64,000 nt of DNA from Azospirillum sp. TSH64 (GTDB lineage Bacteria > Pseudomonadota > Alphaproteobacteria > Azospirillales > Azospirillaceae), in contig NZ_LGQW01000002.1 of the NCBI RefSeq assembly GCF_003116035.1, forward strand, positions 62,001 through 126,000. The letters are read 5' to 3'. The position numbers and the translations under genes are program-made. Positions within the stretch are counted from its first letter, which is position 1, and each line of letters begins with the position of its first letter. Shown piece by piece: positions 52,609 through 61,107 of the stretch. A model generated the notes under the pieces. It worked only from the letters and a program-made list of their open reading frames with translations, did not search any database and was not told the origin of the DNA.

Positions 52609-53925
52609 ATGGCTGAAAACGCCGCCGGCCCGACTGTAAAACTGGTTATCGAAAACCAGGATTTCACCATTTCCATCAAACGCCTGGATGGTAGCATCAC
52701 CAATCTTGCGGTGCAGACCAATTCCCAGCTGGATAGCTTGCATCAGCAAATCAGCGAGATTCATAAGGCCGCTGAGGATCTGATCACACCGCATGAAATG
52801 GCCAGCCGCTTCGCGGCACCCTACAGTGCGGCGGGAATGCTTGCCCAGAATCAGACCGGCGGAAAGGCTGAAACGGGCGCTCCGCCGGACGCAGCGGCGC
52901 AGAAGACCGACGAGGCCGCCAAGAAGTACAATCAGGTGATGGGCGCTGCCTTGCGTCCGCTCGGCGAACGTGTGCAGGCCAGCTTCGGCGACGGCTTGCA
53001 AACCTTGCTCAGCGGTTGGAGCGAAGGCGTGCTGAGCGTCGTGACCGGCAAGCAGCAAATCGGTCCCGCCTTTCAGAAGCTGTTCACCACCATGCGGAAC
53101 AAGCTGCGGGATTTCCTCGTGAAGTCGGTTGCGGAGCAGACCGGCGCCGGGCTGCTCAACGTGCTGGGCTTCAAGACCAGCATCCCCGAAAACGGCAAAT
53201 CCGCCGCGAAGGCCGGCAATCCGTCGGCATCCGCCCAAACGGACAAGAAGGACGAAGCCAAAGCATCCTCTGACACGTCCGCGAATGGAAATGGGGCAGC
53301 TGGTGGCGGATCGGTCGGCACCGGCAACGGACTTTTCAATTTCATCGACTCTCTCTTCACTTCAGACAGCCTGCTCGGCACCATCTGGTCGAAAATATCC
53401 TCCCTCTTCACGTCGGATGGGCTGCTCGGCGGCCTGATGTCCAGCATCTCCGGTCTCTTCTCCTCGCTGCTCAAACCCGAAGGGCCGCTGGGCGGCATCC
53501 TGTCGGGCATCGCCGGCTTCTTTTCGGCGCTCTTCCACACCGGCGGCATCGTCGGTGAAACCGGCCGGGCGGGGCGGATGGTGTCCCCCGGCCTGTTCGC
53601 CGGCGCTCCCCGCTTCCACACCGGCGGTCTGGTGGCGGGCGAGGTTCCGATCATCGCCCGCAAGGGCGAGGCTGTCTTCACGCCGGAACAAATGACGAAC
53701 GCAGACCGTCTGATCCAGGCGGCGCAGGATGGCGGTCCTGCGGTCACCCAGTCGGTGACGGTGAATGTCGCCGGCGGCTCCACCGGCGACCGTGAGCAGG
53801 ACAAGGCGTTCGCCGAGCGGATCGGCGCGTCGGTCAAGGAGCAGCTGCGCGCGATGATGGGCAACGAGCTGCGCCAGCAGATGCGGCCCGGCGGCATGCT
53901 GAACAACATGAGCTACGGAGGCTGA
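52609..53925 (+). CDS. Short tail tape-measure protein
   Basis: A 438-residue protein. The N-terminus (about 1-70) is polar and helical. The middle has long helical and glycine-rich hydrophobic stretches (GLLNVLGF, LLGGLMSSISGLFSSLL, GGILSGIAGFFSALF). The C-terminal part has FHTGGIVGETG, FHTGGLVAGEVPIIARKGEAVFTPEQM, a hallmark of tape-measure C-termini. It is short for the family, which predicts a short tail. The first 700 bases are less GC-rich than the flanks. AAAGGGA lies before the ATG. Confidence 0.85.
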   Translation: MAENAAGPTVKLVIENQDFTISIKRLDGSITNLAVQTNSQLDSLHQQISEIHKAAEDLITPHEMASRFAAPYSAAGMLAQNQTGGKAETGAPPDAAAQKTDEAAKKYNQVMGAALRPLGERVQASFGDGLQTLLSGWSEGVLSVVTGKQQIGPAFQKLFTTMRNKLRDFLVKSVAEQTGAGLLNVLGFKTSIPENGKSAAKAGNPSASAQTDKKDEAKASSDTSANGNGAAGGGSVGTGNGLFNFIDSLFTSDSLLGTIWSKISSLFTSDGLLGGLMSSISGLFSSLLKPEGPLGGILSGIAGFFSALFHTGGIVGETGRAGRMVSPGLFAGAPRFHTGGLVAGEVPIIARKGEAVFTPEQMTNADRLIQAAQDGGPAVTQSVTVNVAGGSTGDREQDKAFAERIGASVKEQLRAMMGNELRQQMRPGGMLNNMSYGG

Positions 53926-53928
53926 GCG

Positions 53929-54318
53929 ATGGCCGGCGAAACCACGAGCCAGACCGCCACGAGCCAGAACGGTGTCCCGGTCTTCCTGCCGCCCTGTCCG
54001 CCGGTGACCGGCAGCACCATCGAGCCGGAGGTGAAGGTGCTGACCGCCGGTTTCGGCGACGGCTACACCCAGCGGGCGCCCGACGGCATCCACAACATCC
54101 GCGACCAGTATTCGCTGAGCTGGGAGTATCTCGACACCGACCAGGCGCGGGCGATCGAGGAGTTCCTGCGGGCCCGGCGGGGTGCTGAAAGCTTCCTGTG
54201 GAAGCCGCCCGGCGAACCCGACCGCCGGCGCTGGATCTGCAGCAAATGGAAGCGCACCCGCACCCATTACCTGTTCTCCAGCATCTCCGCGACCTTCGTC
54301 GAGGTCTTCGACCTCTGA
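53929..54318 (+). CDS. Phage minor tail protein M
   Basis: A 129-residue tail-tip protein with the family pattern VKVLTAGFGDGYTQRAPDGIHN, FLRARRGAESFLWKPPGEP and a C-terminal ISATFVEVFDL. It lies 3 bases after the tape measure, before L, as in lambda. Confidence 0.92.
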   Translation: MAGETTSQTATSQNGVPVFLPPCPPVTGSTIEPEVKVLTAGFGDGYTQRAPDGIHNIRDQYSLSWEYLDTDQARAIEEFLRARRGAESFLWKPPGEPDRRRWICSKWKRTRTHYLFSSISATFVEVFDL

Positions 54319-54378
54319 CCCCGCGCGGCCGCTTCGCTCCCTTCGACGGCGGGGGCGGCGCCCATCCAAGGAATCCCC

Positions 54379-55122
54379 ATGAGCCAGACCAACATCCCCA
54401 AATGGGATGAACGGCCGGCGCTTGCCGCCGCCGCCCAGTCGCCCGATCCCGGTGCCTATGTGACGCTGTTCACGCTGGACCTGACCATGTATCCCGGCGG
54501 CACGATCCATCACTTCACACCCTCGGGCAGTGGCGGCGAGCCGGTCCTGTTCGGCGGCATCGCCTATGTCCCGGTCGAGATGGAGACCGAAGGGTTCGAA
54601 TGGACGGCGACCGGGGCGCTGCCGACGCCGCGCCTGCGCATCGCCAACATCAACCGCCAGATCTCGGCGCTGATCTACCAGTTCTCCGACCTGCTCGGCG
54701 CCAAGGTCAGGCGGCTGCGCACCTTCGACCGCTATCTCGACGGCCGGGCGGAGGCCGACCCGCTCGCCTTCTTCCCGCCCGACCTCTACCGGATCGAGCG
54801 CAAGAGCGCCCACACCGCCACCCATGTCGAGTTCGAGCTGTCGGCGGCCATCGACCAGGAAGGCGCCATGCTCCCTGGCCGGCAGGTGCTGCGCGACGGC
54901 TGCACCCGCCGCTACCGCCATTGGACCGGATCGGGATGGTCGGCCGAAGGGGTCGATTGCCCCTATTCCGGCGACATCTGTTTCACCGCGACCGGCGAGC
55001 GCACCGATCCGGCCAGGGATGCCTGCGGCAAGCGGCTGACCGACTGCCGCCTGCGCTACCCCAACACGACCGATCTCCTGCCCTTCGGCGGCTTTCCCGG
55101 CGTCTCCCGGGTCCGGGTCTGA
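54379..55122 (+). CDS. Phage minor tail protein L
   Basis: A 247-residue tail-tip protein, in lambda a carrier of an Fe-S cluster. Family sequence includes GEPVLFGGIAYVPVEMETEGFEW, GALPTPRLRIANI and a C-terminal cysteine set (LRDGCTRRYRHW, GVDCPYSGDICF, ACGKRLTDCRLRY), consistent with metal binding. It lies in order between M and K. Confidence 0.92.
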   Translation: MSQTNIPKWDERPALAAAAQSPDPGAYVTLFTLDLTMYPGGTIHHFTPSGSGGEPVLFGGIAYVPVEMETEGFEWTATGALPTPRLRIANINRQISALIYQFSDLLGAKVRRLRTFDRYLDGRAEADPLAFFPPDLYRIERKSAHTATHVEFELSAAIDQEGAMLPGRQVLRDGCTRRYRHWTGSGWSAEGVDCPYSGDICFTATGERTDPARDACGKRLTDCRLRYPNTTDLLPFGGFPGVSRVRV

Positions 55123-55164
55123 TCCGGGTGCCGCTCCCCTCACAGCCAGAGGAGCAAGCAGCGC

Positions 55165-55872
55165 ATGTTCACCGCTGACGCTATCCTCGCGATGAAGCGC
55201 CATGCCCTGGCCGACTATCCGCGCGAGAGCTGCGGTCTGGTGGTGGCCGGCACCTACCGGCCCCTGTCCAACCGCGCCGCCGACCCGGCGGCCCATTTCC
55301 GCATCGACGATGCCGACTACCTCGCCCATGCCGGCGCCATCGACGCCATCGTCCACAGCCATCCGGACGGGCCGCTCCACCCGTCGGCCGCCGACATGCG
55401 CGGCCAGATCGACAGCGCGGTCCCCTGGGCGATCCTGGCCACCGACGGGGAACGCTGCTCCGATCCGATCCTGTGGGGCGACGGCGTGCCGGCGCCCGAT
55501 CTGCTCGGCCGCGAGTTCCGCCACGGCGTGACCGACTGCTACGCCCTGGTGCGCGACTGGTTCCAGCTGGAGCGGGGCATCCGGCTGCCGGATTTCCCGC
55601 GCGACGACGAATGGTGGCACGCCGGCAAGAACCTCTATCTCGACCATTTCGCCGATGCCGGCTTCTCGGTGGTCCGTTCCGGCGAGGCGGCGGCCGGCGA
55701 CGTCGCGCTGATGACCGTCCTGTCGCCGGTGCCCAACCATGCCGGCGTCGTCCTCGACGGCGGCCTGCTGCTGCATCACCTGCCGCGCCGCCTGTCGCGC
55801 CGCGAACCCTTCGGTCCCTGGCACCGGCAGATCGTCCACATCCTGCGTCATAAGGATCTCGCTCATGGCTAG
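55165..55872 (+). CDS. Tail protein K: JAMM/MPN plus NlpC/P60 peptidase
   Basis: A 235-residue protein. The N-terminal JAB/MPN domain has ESCGLVV and the zinc motif HSHPDGPLHPSAADM. A C-terminal NlpC/P60 (C40) domain has the catalytic Cys in GVTDCYALVRDWF and a later His in VPNHAGVVLDG. It probably cleaves peptidoglycan cross-links or processes tip proteins. The last 8 bases overlap the start of the I-J gene. Confidence 0.93.
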   Translation: MFTADAILAMKRHALADYPRESCGLVVAGTYRPLSNRAADPAAHFRIDDADYLAHAGAIDAIVHSHPDGPLHPSAADMRGQIDSAVPWAILATDGERCSDPILWGDGVPAPDLLGREFRHGVTDCYALVRDWFQLERGIRLPDFPRDDEWWHAGKNLYLDHFADAGFSVVRSGEAAAGDVALMTVLSPVPNHAGVVLDGGLLLHHLPRRLSRREPFGPWHRQIVHILRHKDLAHG

Positions 55873-58800
55873 GATCCATCTGCACGGCGCGCTCGGCCGC
55901 CAATTCGGGCGCCTTGCCGACTATCAGGTCCGCGACGCCGCCGAGGCGATCCGGGCGCTCGCCGCCAACCATCCCGATTTCGAGAAGATCTTCCGCGAAG
56001 GCTCCTACCGGCTGGTCCGCGGCCCGCGCTCGCGCGGCGGCATCGACCTGACCCTCGACACCCTGACGCTCGGGCTGGGCAACGCCGACCTGCACATCAT
56101 CCCGGTTCCGGCCGGCGCCAAGAACGGCGGCGCCGGCAAGGCGATCATGGGCGCGCTGGTGATGGTCGTGGCGGTGGCTGCGTCTATCCCCTCGGGTGGG
56201 ACCTCTTTGGCGTTGGGCGCTGAGGTCACGATTGGAGGGGTCGGCCTCAGCGTTACCTATGGCTCAGTTGCACTGTTCGGCGCGTCGATGATGCTGTCCG
56301 GCATCAGCCAGATGCTGTCGCCGACCCCCAAGGCCAACCTGCCGGACAGCAAGCAGAGTTATTTGTTCTCCGGCCCGGTCAACGTGACCGAACAGGGCGG
56401 GTCGGTTCCCCTGGTCTATGGCCGCTGCTGGGTCGGTTCGACCGTCATCTCCTCCGGCATGGATACGGAGCAGGTCGGAACCGTCCAGCCCCAGCCGGCG
56501 GCATCCGCCGTCACCGCCGTTTCGGCTGGAGGTCCGGCAGGAGGCATCCAGGGGGCCAAGGGCGGCGGCAAGTCCGGCCGCGGCGGTTCCGGCGCCACCG
56601 AGGATCCCAACAGCCTGCAATCCGCCGCGACCGCCCGGGTGATCGATCTGCTGAGCGAAGGCGAGATCGCCGGGCTGGTCAATGAGGGGAGGAGCATCTA
56701 CTTCGACGGCACGCCGCTGATCGCCTCCGACGGGACGGAGAATTTCAAAGGCGTGACCTGGAAAGAGCGCCGGGGCATTCCCTCGCAGGAGCCGATCAGC
56801 GGTTTCACCGCCAGCGAGACCACCGTCGCCGTCGGGAGCGAGGTGAAGAAGGCGGCCCCGGTCGTCCGCACCATCCATGGCGACGAGGTCGACGCCGCCC
56901 GCATCGTGCTGCGCTGGAACGCGCTGACCGAGCAGGACACCTCCAACGGCAACCTGCACGGATCGGCGGTGCAGTTGACCATCGAGGGGCGGGCGGCCGA
57001 CGGCCGTTGGAAGGTTCTGGTCAACGATACGGTGACCGGCAAGACGACCAGCGCCTATGAGCGGTCCTACAAGGTCGGGCTGCGCGAGCTGGGCAGGAGC
57101 CCATATGACATCCGCGTCACCCGCGTTACCGACGATCCGCCCCGCACCGCGATCCAGAACAGCTTTTCCTGGTCGCACTATGCCGAGATCGTCGAGTCCA
57201 AGTTCGGCTACGACAATTCGGCGCTGGTCGCGCTGACGGTCAAGGCCGAGCAGTTCGGCAACTCGATCCCCGAGCGGGCCTATGACGTCAAGGGCCTGAA
57301 GATCCGGGTCCCCTCCAACTACGACCCGGAGACGCGGAGCTATACCGGCCAGTGGGACGGCAGCCTCAAGACCGCCTGGAGCGACAACCCGGCCTGGGTG
57401 CTCTACGACCTGCTGACCAACAGGCGCTACGGCCTGGGCCAGTCGATCTCCGCCGAGGCGGTCGACCGCTGGTCGCTCTACACCATCGGCGTCTATTGCG
57501 ACCAGCCGGTCAAGTCGGGCCGGACCGACACCGGCGGCCGCGATATCATGGAGCCGCGCTTCACCTTCAACGGGGTGATCTCCGGCCGGACCGAGGCCTA
57601 CCGCGTTCTCCAGTCCATCGCCTCGACCTTCCGCGGCCTGATCTTCTGGTCGGCCGGCGGCGTGCTGGCCCGCGCCGACATGCCGGCCGACCCGATCAAG
57701 CTGGTCACCCCTGCCAACGTCATCGGCGGCAGCTTCACCTATTCCGGCACGGCGCTGAAGGCCCGCCACACCGCGGCGCTGATCACCTTCAACGACCCCG
57801 ACGACGGCTACCGCCCGACGGTCGAGGTCGTCGAGAATGCCGGGATGATCCAGCGCTACGGCTGGCGGCCGATCGAGGCGACGGCCTATGGCTGCACCCG
57901 GCGCAGCCAGGCCCGCCGCCTCGGCCTGTGGATGCTCGACAGCGAGCAGCACGAGACCGAGACCGTCACCTACCGCTGCTCCTTCGACCATCTCGACGTC
58001 ATGCCGGGCGACGTGGTCAAGCTGGCCGACCCGAACTGGGCGCTGGTGCGCACCGGCGGGCGGCTGGTCGCCTACGATCCGGAGCGGCAGGTCGTCACCC
58101 TCGACGACACGGTGACGCTGGAAGCCAACCAAAGCCACGTGCTGGCACTCACCCTGCCGGACGGCCGGCTGGTCGACTGTCCGGTCCGCCGCCCGGTGCT
58201 TGAGGACCACACCACCGGCCAGCTCGTCATCGACGCGGCTCCGCTCGGCGGCGCGGTGCCGCAGCCGCATGCGGTGTGGATCCTGACCGCCACCAACCTC
58301 GCCCCGCGCCTGTTCCGGGTGCGCGCCGTCACCGAGAAATCGCCCGGCGTCTACGAGGTCACCGCCCTTCTGCACGAGCCCGGCAAATATGCCCGGGTCG
58401 AGGAGGGCGTGCAGATCGAGCCTGTGGCGACCCAGAGCGCCGCCAACGCCATCCCCTCCCCCGCCAACCTCGCGGCGGTGGAAAGCGCCTACTGGGTCAA
58501 CGGCCTGCCGCAGGCCCGGCTGACCGTCAGCTGGACGCCCAGCGACGATGCCCGCATCGCCGGCTACCGCGCCGACGTGATGACGCCGGGCGGCCAGTGG
58601 CAGGAATGGAAGGTCACCCGCGCCGGCAGCTTCGACATCGAGCCGGCGGCGGAGGGCGTCTACACCCTCCGCATCACGGCATTGGCCTACGACAAGCGCC
58701 GTTCGGTGCCGGCGGAAATCCGGGCCACGGTGCACGGCAAGGGCACGCCGCCCGGCCAGCCCGCCGGGCTGGTCGCCAAAGGCGGGCTGCGCCAGATCGC

Positions 58801-60442
58801 CCTGTCCTGGGTCAATCCGCCCGACACCGACCTCTCCCACATCGAGGTGCTGGAGGGGGCGGCGAACGACCTGTCGGCCGCCGCCGTCATCGGCACGGTC
58901 AAGGGCAACGCCTTCGTGCGCGCCGGGTTGGGCGGGCTGGTCACGCGCTACTACTGGGTGCGCGCCGTCGATCTCGGCGGCAATGTCGGCGACGTCAATT
59001 CCAACATCGGCACCGGCGCCACCACCGAGCAGATCTCCCACGACGACCTCGCCGACAAGCTGGTCTCGGAATCGAAGCTCGCTCCCTTCATGGCCGAGCG
59101 CATTGCCGGGATCGAGAAGATCGCCGAGACGGTCACGTCGGGTCTGGTGCGCGTCAACGACAGCTACGGCCGCATCCGCAGCGAGATCGGCAAGCGCGAG
59201 GCCGACGTCGCGGAGGTGAAGGCGGATGTCAGGCAGGTCCAGGACGACGCGCAGTCACTGGCGAGCCGGGTCACCACCGTCGCCGCCCAGTTCGACGGGC
59301 AGATCGCCACCGTCAAGGAGGAGCTGACCGCCCTGGTGACGGCGGACGAGGCGACGGCGACGCGCATCGACACGGTGGTCGCGGCCTGGGACGGAAATCT
59401 GGCCGGCGTGCAGGCGAAGCTGACTGCGACGGCGAACGACAGCCGGACCAATGCCGAGCGGATCGACAGCGTCGTCGCCGGCTATGACAAGAGCCTGGCC
59501 GGCTATGACAGCCGCATCACCGCCAACGCGACGGCGACCGGCGCGTTGACCACGCGCCTCGATACGATCGGTGCATCGGTCGATGGCGTGAAGGCGGGGC
59601 TGACCAGCGAGCAGACCGCCCGTGCCGACGCCGTCGGTGCCCTTGCCAGCCGGATCGACAACGCGTTCGTGGCGATAAAAGATGCTTCAGGGTCTTTTCA
59701 GGAAAGCGTCAACCTGGCGGTTACGGAGGCTAAATCCGCTGTCAGCAAGGTAAACATTCTCAGCGGCACGGTCGGCAATCACACCTCGTCCATCGAGCAG
59801 GTCTCGAAAGTAACGAACGGCCTGTCGGGGCAGTGGACGGTCAAGATCGACAACAATGGCGCCATCAGCGGGTTCGGTCTTTCCTCGGACCCGGCCGATG
59901 AGAGCGGGGTGCGATCCGAGTTCTATGTGCGGGCCGACCGTTTCCTGATCGGCATTACCGGCCCCGGGGGCAGCATCGACCATCCCTTCGTCATCGGTCG
60001 GGTGGATGGGGTGCCCCGCATCTCCATGTCCGCCGCCTTCATCCAGGACGCCTCGATCGACAGCGCGAAGATCAGGGATGCAACGATCTCCAGTGCGCAC
60101 ATTCAGGATCTGACAATCCGGGGCCAGAAGATCGAAGACTTCGCCACATCCAATATGAATGCGGCGCAGGGGGTGTGGGACGCGACCGTCGGTCTTCAGA
60201 CAATCGGGAAACGTGTGCTGATCACCGCAGTGCGTGGTTGGCAGATCGACATCGTTACTGGCTACGGTGGCGGCGAGAGCAGTTCAGAGATCTGGTCTCC
60301 ATCTTGGGTTTCCGTTGCCTATGCGTGGATAGAGCATCCAGGACCAGGTTATTACACCTGGAAAACAGCAACATCTGACGCCTATGGGCGAAATCCACGC
60401 AATTTCTACTGCGCAATCTCAGCAGTGGAGTTGAGGAAATGA
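55865..60442 (+). CDS. Fused tail assembly protein I and central tail fibre / host-specificity protein J
   Basis: A 1,525-residue single ORF. Residues 1-210 match lambda I: MARIHLHGALG, a hydrophobic glycine-rich part, then FSGPVNVTEQGGSVPLVYGR. From about 250 (SAATARVIDLLSEGEIAGLV) the sequence is J: tip domains, then fibronectin type III-like domains near 860-1040 (ARLTVSWTPSDDARIAGY), a coiled coil of RIDTVVA-type repeats (1080-1270), and a DUF1983-like end (SEFYVRADRFLIG). In lambda I and J are separate genes. The last 200 bases drop in GC content. It determines receptor choice in relatives. Confidence 0.93.
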   Translation: MARIHLHGALGRQFGRLADYQVRDAAEAIRALAANHPDFEKIFREGSYRLVRGPRSRGGIDLTLDTLTLGLGNADLHIIPVPAGAKNGGAGKAIMGALVMVVAVAASIPSGGTSLALGAEVTIGGVGLSVTYGSVALFGASMMLSGISQMLSPTPKANLPDSKQSYLFSGPVNVTEQGGSVPLVYGRCWVGSTVISSGMDTEQVGTVQPQPAASAVTAVSAGGPAGGIQGAKGGGKSGRGGSGATEDPNSLQSAATARVIDLLSEGEIAGLVNEGRSIYFDGTPLIASDGTENFKGVTWKERRGIPSQEPISGFTASETTVAVGSEVKKAAPVVRTIHGDEVDAARIVLRWNALTEQDTSNGNLHGSAVQLTIEGRAADGRWKVLVNDTVTGKTTSAYERSYKVGLRELGRSPYDIRVTRVTDDPPRTAIQNSFSWSHYAEIVESKFGYDNSALVALTVKAEQFGNSIPERAYDVKGLKIRVPSNYDPETRSYTGQWDGSLKTAWSDNPAWVLYDLLTNRRYGLGQSISAEAVDRWSLYTIGVYCDQPVKSGRTDTGGRDIMEPRFTFNGVISGRTEAYRVLQSIASTFRGLIFWSAGGVLARADMPADPIKLVTPANVIGGSFTYSGTALKARHTAALITFNDPDDGYRPTVEVVENAGMIQRYGWRPIEATAYGCTRRSQARRLGLWMLDSEQHETETVTYRCSFDHLDVMPGDVVKLADPNWALVRTGGRLVAYDPERQVVTLDDTVTLEANQSHVLALTLPDGRLVDCPVRRPVLEDHTTGQLVIDAAPLGGAVPQPHAVWILTATNLAPRLFRVRAVTEKSPGVYEVTALLHEPGKYARVEEGVQIEPVATQSAANAIPSPANLAAVESAYWVNGLPQARLTVSWTPSDDARIAGYRADVMTPGGQWQEWKVTRAGSFDIEPAAEGVYTLRITALAYDKRRSVPAEIRATVHGKGTPPGQPAGLVAKGGLRQIALSWVNPPDTDLSHIEVLEGAANDLSAAAVIGTVKGNAFVRAGLGGLVTRYYWVRAVDLGGNVGDVNSNIGTGATTEQISHDDLADKLVSESKLAPFMAERIAGIEKIAETVTSGLVRVNDSYGRIRSEIGKREADVAEVKADVRQVQDDAQSLASRVTTVAAQFDGQIATVKEELTALVTADEATATRIDTVVAAWDGNLAGVQAKLTATANDSRTNAERIDSVVAGYDKSLAGYDSRITANATATGALTTRLDTIGASVDGVKAGLTSEQTARADAVGALASRIDNAFVAIKDASGSFQESVNLAVTEAKSAVSKVNILSGTVGNHTSSIEQVSKVTNGLSGQWTVKIDNNGAISGFGLSSDPADESGVRSEFYVRADRFLIGITGPGGSIDHPFVIGRVDGVPRISMSAAFIQDASIDSAKIRDATISSAHIQDLTIRGQKIEDFATSNMNAAQGVWDATVGLQTIGKRVLITAVRGWQIDIVTGYGGGESSSEIWSPSWVSVAYAWIEHPGPGYYTWKTATSDAYGRNPRNFYCAISAVELRK

Positions 60443-60900
60443 CTGTATCATTTAAAAAGACCAAGAGAGAAGCTCCGCCGATCATCCAGAATGGTTCTGG
60501 CGCAGCTTCAGAGCAAAATGAAAACGTAAGCTCTTCCTACGTTTTCTATAAGCCGGAAACTGGTGAAATTCGGCAAACCGCCTGCATCGGGCCGCTGGAA
60601 GTGCCGCATATGCATCTTCCGGGCTGCGAGCGGTTGCAGGCGAAGGGTTCGGTCTTCGAAGACTACGTCGATCTTTCAGGCTCCGAACCCGCGGTACTCT
60701 CGCGTCCCGAAATCGAGAGTCTGGACGCTCTGCCCATTCCGGCGACCGTGACCGTCACCTGCCGCGCCTCCGGTGCGGTCGGCACCTACAGGGTCGAGGA
60801 TGGCAGCTTCGATTACGACGATCTGCCCGGCACCTACGACGTACGCGTCAGCGCCTGGCCTCATCATGACGCCCATTTCGTTCTGGAGATCACGCCATGA
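60439..60900 (+). CDS. Small tail-tip-associated protein, unknown
   Basis: A 153-residue protein, unrecognised, with start overlapping the J stop by 4 bases. The first 40 residues are polar and lie in AT-rich DNA that contains a perfect 9-bp hairpin (GAAAACGTA 60520-60528 / TACGTTTTC 60538-60546). The rest has a fibronectin- or carboxypeptidase-regulatory-like beta pattern (ATVTVTCRASGAVGTYRV, DLPGTYDVRVSAWPHH). Probably a structural or assembly partner of the fibre (inference). Confidence 0.7.
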   Translation: MTVSFKKTKREAPPIIQNGSGAASEQNENVSSSYVFYKPETGEIRQTACIGPLEVPHMHLPGCERLQAKGSVFEDYVDLSGSEPAVLSRPEIESLDALPIPATVTVTCRASGAVGTYRVEDGSFDYDDLPGTYDVRVSAWPHHDAHFVLEITP

Positions 60901-61106
60901 AGGTGATCCCAGTCCGCACCCGCGACGAGATCGCGAAGCTGCGCCAGCAGGCCTACCTCGCCGCATGGCCGGCGGCCCGGCAGCTGGAAGCCCAGCAGGA
61001 CATGCTGAACGGCGACCCCGCCAAATGGGAGCGCATGCGCGCCGACTTCTCGGCGATCCGCGCGCTCTACCCCTATTCCGACACGACCCCCAGCGAGGAG
61101 AACTGA
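60897..61106 (+). CDS. Small helical tail-module protein
   Basis: A 69-residue, mostly helical and charged product (TRDEIAKLRQQAYLAAWPAARQLEAQQDML). The start overlaps the previous stop by 4 bases (ATGA). Similar tiny ORFs lie next to fibre genes in many prophages; function unknown. It ends one base before the fibre gene start. Confidence 0.7.
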   Translation: MKVIPVRTRDEIAKLRQQAYLAAWPAARQLEAQQDMLNGDPAKWERMRADFSAIRALYPYSDTTPSEEN

Positions 61107-61107
61107 C

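Noticed and set aside
56264-59041. Minus-strand frame of about 925 codons over the tail I-J gene
   Set aside because: Antisense shadow; it lacks any motif, and the sense frame is a convincing tail protein.
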